This document shows, in pieces, positions 25,839 through 28,294 of a stretch of DNA of 28,294 nucleotides. This DNA comes from Magnetococcales bacterium. Its GTDB lineage: Bacteria; Pseudomonadota; Magnetococcia; Magnetococcales; UBA8363. The stretch covers positions 1 through 28,294 of the forward strand of contig JADFYU010000030.1 of NCBI GenBank assembly GCA_015232865.1. Reading direction: 5' to 3'. A model generated the notes under the pieces. The model worked only from the letters and a program-made list of their open reading frames with translations. It searched no databases and was not told the origin of the DNA. The position numbers were made by a program, and so were the translations under genes. The first letter of the stretch is position 1. Every line of letters begins with the position of its first letter.

Positions 25839-25915
25839 GTGAGTATGGGAAACCTTGGGGACCATAAAACGGTAGGGGAAGGGGTGATAGAACTACGGAT
25901 CACCTACGGGCCAGG
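25839..25915 (+). pseudogene. 77-nt fragment of higB, duplicate of 27139-27215
   Basis: Identical at 76 of 77 positions to the interior of the intact toxin gene 1300 nt downstream; the only difference is G at 25910 against A at 27210. Homology stops abruptly on both sides. It encodes SMGNLGDHKTVGEGVIELR and a few further residues, with no start or stop of its own. Confidence 0.95.
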
Positions 25916-26757
25916 TGTTACGTCCCAGTTAATTCCCAATTGAACAAGGTCAAACATCCCACGGTCCTTGGTGGTTGTTTCTTGAATAAAACTTTAAATT
26001 GAACGGGACGATTTTCTTCGTCCTGAAGGTCAGGTAACCAATAAAAAATGCCGATCATCCTTGTAAGTTGTGCGCCTACAAACGCCACCACAATCAAGGA
26101 GATCGACAATGTCTGGTATTCTCGCAAAAATCACCTCTTTGGTGCAACATATTCAGCATCTCTACGACTATCTCTGCCGGTCTCGGTTGCGGTGATCCGG
26201 TCGAAATCTGGCCTTGCAATGGAAGCATTTTCTTTTTGATCCTCGATACATCGGAAATCTCCTATGGATTACCAATGATGTGCTAAAAATATCGGTTTGA
26301 TGGAAGGGAAGATCGAAATAAAGAAGAGGAAGATAACGGGAGAAGAAAAAATGAAGAAGACGGAGGAAGAAAAGATTTCTATCGAATTTTTTGAAGAAGA
26401 GAAGAAAACGTGAACCGCATTTTCATCCCGGTGGCATTTCTACAGATTCAGACCGGCGCTGGCATATGGTGGAAGGTGTGCGTTATGTCAATAGAAAGGG
26501 TTGAAAAAAACACGTTAGATCAATAGAAATGATGCTATTTTTTGGTACAAAGGTGTACAGGGGGGGGTAACCAGACGAACCTGTGATACGCAAATTATTG
26601 TTTGTCCTATTTTAGGGAATGGTTGTGGTGGAATCGGAGGGGGCTGGAGTTTCTGACAATTTTTTCTGTAGATATTTTGTGCAAATTGCAAAAAAACTAT
26701 TGCATAGCAATTCAAAAAAGCGGCAATTAAAGCAGCAATTTTTCGGGCAGGAAAGAA
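25916..26757. other. About 840 nt with no recognisable gene
   Basis: AT-rich, with short broken frames on both strands and no clear ribosome site followed by a family-like product. Fragments such as HIQHLYDYLCRSRLR (plus, from ATG 26110) and LFNWELTG (minus, near 25925) look protein-like but end quickly. It contains a purine-rich tract at 26300-26413 and a run of eight G at 26560-26567. It looks like decayed mobile DNA. Confidence 0.6.
26300..26413 (+). other. Purine-rich tract containing a 37-codon Lys/Glu-rich frame
   Basis: The plus strand is overwhelmingly A and G for about 110 nt. ATG 26300 opens a frame encoding a highly charged peptide (ITGEEKMKKTEEEKIS) that ends at 26413. No ribosome site precedes it. 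It is probably simple-sequence DNA rather than a gene. Confidence 0.35.
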
Positions 26758-26789
26758 AATATCTTAGCCCAAAATCAGTCTAAGATATT
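26758..26789. terminator. Bidirectional-looking terminator next to the tRNA fragment
   Basis: AATATCTTAG and CTAAGATATT form a perfect 10-bp stem with a 12-nt loop. It is followed by GTTTTT on the plus strand and TTCTTTC on the minus strand. It sits 9 nt past the 3' (CCA) end of the minus-strand tRNA fragment, where a tRNA terminator would be expected. Confidence 0.7.
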
Positions 26790-26798
26790 GTTTTTACT

Positions 26799-26846
26799 TG
26801 GAGCCACCTTTCGGAATTGAACCGAAGAACTGCTCATTACGAGAGT
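26799..26846 (-). tRNA. 3'-half fragment of a tRNA-Thr(CGT)-like gene
   Basis: Read on the minus strand, the sequence has an anticodon-loop-like TCGTAATGAG. A perfect T-arm follows: stem TTCGG/CCGAA around the loop TTCAATT. The acceptor 3' strand AGGTGGC, a T discriminator and an encoded CCA end complete it. No matching 5' half (acceptor GCCACCT and D-arm) lies upstream, and two bases seem to be missing from the 5' anticodon stem, so it is not a functional tRNA. Half-tRNAs of this kind are left by integrases that use the tRNA 3' end as attachment site. The Thr identity rests on the CGT anticodon and is tentative. Confidence 0.72.
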
Positions 26847-26991
26847 GATGTCAAAATCTGGATAACGGCAAGATATCAAAAAAGAAACTGACCTTTTCAG
26901 ATAACAATAACCTCAAAATCTACCCGCTGGAAAATCAAAGAGTTATAAAATCCTAATTTAAGAATATTAGACAAAATAACGCTTGGAGTTA

Positions 26992-27009
26992 TGTAGCCAA
27001 CAGGCTACA
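26992..27009. promoter_or_regulatory. Palindromic operator of the higBA module
   Basis: TGTAGCC-AACA-GGCTACA is a perfect 7-bp inverted repeat with a 4-nt spacer, ending exactly one base before the higB start codon at 27010. Palindromes with TAGCC/GGCTA arms are typical autoregulation sites of HigA-type antitoxins. The likely binder is the product of the second gene. Confidence 0.75.
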
Positions 27010-27357
27010 ATGGAACCGATGAAAAATATCAAAATACTGGAATATTTGACCAAGGATGGCAAAGGGCCGTTTCTCTCGTGGCTGGAAGGTTTACGGGATA
27101 TTCGGGCCAAGGCTCGGATTCGTACCCGCTTGGATCGGGTGAGTATGGGAAACCTTGGGGACCATAAAACGGTAGGGGAAGGGGTGATAGAACTACGGAT
27201 CACCTACGGACCAGGATACCGGGTCTATCTTGGGCGGGATGGGGAACAGTTGGTTCTGTTGCTGTGTGGTGGTGATAAATCCACTCAAACAAGAGATATC
27301 ACCAAAGCTCATGAATATTGGGCAGACTACAGGAGTCGGAAAAATGCCATTAACTAG
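27010..27357 (+). CDS. higB: HigB-type toxin (RelE/ParE superfamily addiction-module killer)
   Basis: 115-residue toxin of the phage Gp49-like/HigB group, predicted to be a ribosome-dependent mRNA nuclease. Family features are ILEYLTKDGKGPFLSWLEGL, then RIRTRLDRVSMGNLGDHKTV, ELRITYGPGYRVYLGRDGEQ, and VLLLCGGDKSTQTRDITKAH. The toxin-first order with an overlapping antitoxin matches this TA class. ATG 27010 follows a palindromic operator; an ATG nine nt later is an alternative, and the frame is also open upstream to a TTG at 26983. The antitoxin start overlaps the last 14 nt. A 77-nt copy of the middle of this gene lies at 25839-25915. Confidence 0.93.
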   Translation: MEPMKNIKILEYLTKDGKGPFLSWLEGLRDIRAKARIRTRLDRVSMGNLGDHKTVGEGVIELRITYGPGYRVYLGRDGEQLVLLLCGGDKSTQTRDITKAHEYWADYRSRKNAIN

Positions 27358-27646
27358 AGATTATCAAGAGTCCTTAATTGAAAGCTTGTCTGACCCTTTG
27401 GAGGCGGCTGAATATCTCAATGCGGCTTTGGAAGAGGGAGATAGAGAGTTGTTCCTATTGTGCTTAAAAAACGTTGTTCAGGCTCAAGGTGGAATGAGTA
27501 AGCTTGCCAAGGAATCTACCCTGAATCGGGAGAGCCTCTATAAAATGCTGTCAAAAAAAGGGAACCCAAAGGTCAGTAGTTTGGATTCCCTTCTTCATGC
27601 AATGAACATGCGGTTGGTCGTTCAGCCGATTGAAACAGCATTATAA
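27344..27646 (+). CDS. higA: HigA-type antitoxin, HTH DNA-binding protein
   Basis: 100-residue partner of the upstream toxin. An N-terminal toxin-contacting part (SLSDPLEAAEYLNAALEEGD) precedes a helix-turn-helix: GMSKLAKESTLNRESLYKML, then KGNPKVSSLDSLLHAMNMRL, the pattern of addiction-module antidote proteins. The frame is open further upstream inside higB, but ATG 27344 has AGGAG at 27331-27335 with 8-nt spacing and gives the standard length. The protein should neutralise the toxin and repress the operon through the palindrome at 26992-27009. No decay is visible, so the pair looks functional. Confidence 0.93.
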   Translation: MPLTRDYQESLIESLSDPLEAAEYLNAALEEGDRELFLLCLKNVVQAQGGMSKLAKESTLNRESLYKMLSKKGNPKVSSLDSLLHAMNMRLVVQPIETAL

Positions 27647-27788
27647 GTCTGCCGATTTTTTTCATCTAACGTATTTTGCTAGTTGTAATAGACATCATGT
27701 ATTGACCTGCCCGTCCTCAAGATCGTGGGTTAAGATTGGGGACAGGTAAAATCCATCAATCACAGAGCCACATTGAGGAGAGCAGGTC
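27647..27788 (+). other. Upstream non-coding region of the IS110-family remnant, possible bridge-RNA region
   Basis: 142 nt between higA and the IS110 transposase fragment. ACCTGCCCGTCCTC near 27704 can pair with GGGGACAGGT near 27738, giving an imperfect hairpin. IS110-group elements are known to encode a structured bridge RNA in the non-coding left end before the transposase. Whether this one does cannot be told by eye. Confidence 0.35.
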
Positions 27789-27985
27789 ATGAGAGATTAT
27801 AACGCATATGTAGGGTTGGATGTCCATAAATATACGATTGCAGTAGCAGTGGCAGTTCCCAACGGTGGAGAGCCAATCTATCGTGGAGAGATAGCTCATA
27901 CGACAAAGGCTCTGACAAAATTGCTTCAAAGATTAATGGTCTCCTATAGTGAGAAGATAGCTTTTTGCTATGAAGCAGGCCCAAC
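27789..27985 (+). pseudogene. IS110-family transposase, N-terminal fragment cut by an IS1-family element
   Basis: About 65 codons with the IS110 opening YVGLDVHKYTIAVAVAV (first catalytic Asp of the RuvC-like DEDD domain) and FCYEAGPT (the Glu-containing motif, normally followed by Gly-Tyr). GAGGAG lies before ATG 27789. Homology stops after the Thr codon, where an IS1-type terminal sequence begins. The remaining 250 or more residues of the transposase would be expected beyond the inserted element, outside the window. Confidence 0.85.
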
Positions 27986-28294
27986 GGTACTGGGCTCCTA
28001 ACCTTCGATAATCTGTTCCAGTAGGATGGATATTAAGCTAAACTGAGCGCATGAATACTCAAAATATCCCCTCATGCCCCCAGTGTGGTGCAGATGACCT
28101 GATCGTTCACAAAATATACACCACAGTTCACAATGGTAATCGACTGATGCATAGATGCCGAAAATGCGGTACCTATTTTTCTGAGACCTATGGAACACCG
28201 ATGGAAAACATCAAGTCCCCAATCAGCAAAGTTGCATCGGTTTTGAGGCTTCGAAGTGAAGGTTTAGGATTGCGAGCCACGGGGTGAGTTATGA
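27986..28294 (+). mobile_element. IS1-family insertion sequence, left end and first ORF (right side outside window)
   Basis: The left end starts GGTACTGGGCTCCTAACC then TTCGATA, which resembles the IS1 terminal repeat (GGTAATG, CTCCAACTTATTGATA) in order and spacing. An InsA-like gene begins 65 nt inside. The element interrupts an IS110 transposase gene exactly at this point. The right end is beyond the window. Confidence 0.72.
28051..28287 (+). pseudogene. InsA-like zinc-ribbon/HTH part of an IS1-family transposase, early stop
   Basis: 78 codons with a zinc ribbon (CPQCGADDL and CRKCGTYFSE). A linker (TPMENIKSPISKVASVLRL) follows, then the start of a helix-turn-helix (SEGLGLRATG) that ends at TGA 28285-28287. 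In this group the next residue after RATG is usually Arg; CGA to TGA would give exactly this stop, so a nonsense mutation is possible. Alternatively the element uses frameshifting, as classical IS1 does, but that normally occurs further along. Only 7 bases follow in the window. Confidence 0.65.

Noticed and set aside
25918..26127. 69-codon minus-strand frame with hydrophobic start
   Set aside because: No ribosome site and no recognisable family; flanked by decayed sequence. Kept only as part of the gene-less region.
26515..26715. 66-codon minus-strand frame with a proline-rich stretch
   Set aside because: The proline stretch is simply the complement of a G-rich run. No start context and no family signal.

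Overview
The window comes from a Gram-negative bacterium, most likely a proteobacterium. It carries RND pumps, exported periplasmic proteins, a class II c-type cytochrome, an NhaD antiporter and several multi-domain signalling proteins. The mix recalls deep-branching, signalling-rich Proteobacteria such as Magnetococcales, but no gene here settles the lineage. Shine-Dalgarno sites are clear at several genes, and TTG and GTG starts are used.

Layout. (1) 1-6044, plus strand: an RND pump entering from the left with an unusual lysine/alanine-rich tail, two exported low-complexity proteins overlapping by 10 nt, and a small periplasmic protein with a possible LolA-like fold. (2) 6187-11095: core genes trmB, nhaD with a strong terminator, a small membrane protein translationally coupled to a drug-type MFS exporter, and convergent holA, whose 3' end overlaps the MFS gene by 50 nt. 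(3) 11256-14042, minus: an MMPL/RND exporter fused to a C-terminal cyclic-nucleotide-binding-like domain. (4) 14203-19364: a cytochrome c' type gene, a PAS-PAS-PAS-GGDEF-EAL protein, a STAS protein and a CBS-pair protein. Three intergenic inverted-repeat elements of one family are interspersed, and one of them brackets the cytochrome gene. (5) 19642-23970: four overlapping genes encoding a REC-first histidine kinase, a DivK-like receiver, a REC-PAS-PAS-kinase-REC hybrid and a second receiver, plausibly one phosphorelay operon. (6) 24076-25508: a soluble protein with a duplicated barrel-like motif, a stub of an Ppx/GppA-like gene and an exported SH3-like protein.

(7) From about 25.6 kb the sequence becomes a decayed mobile region. 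It holds a transposase C-terminal remnant joined to a 77-nt piece of a higB toxin gene, then about 900 nt without a recognisable gene. Next comes the 3' half of a tRNA-Thr-like gene with its terminator (a probable integration scar). An intact higB-higA toxin-antitoxin pair with a palindromic operator follows. The window ends in an IS110-family transposase interrupted by an IS1-family element that runs off the right edge.

The strongest candidates for something undescribed are the repeat family (one copy enclosing the cytochrome gene), the exporter-sensor fusion, the envelope cluster at the left edge, and the tRNA-scar/higBA/nested-IS boundary. Functions come from motif recognition by eye; no database search was run.
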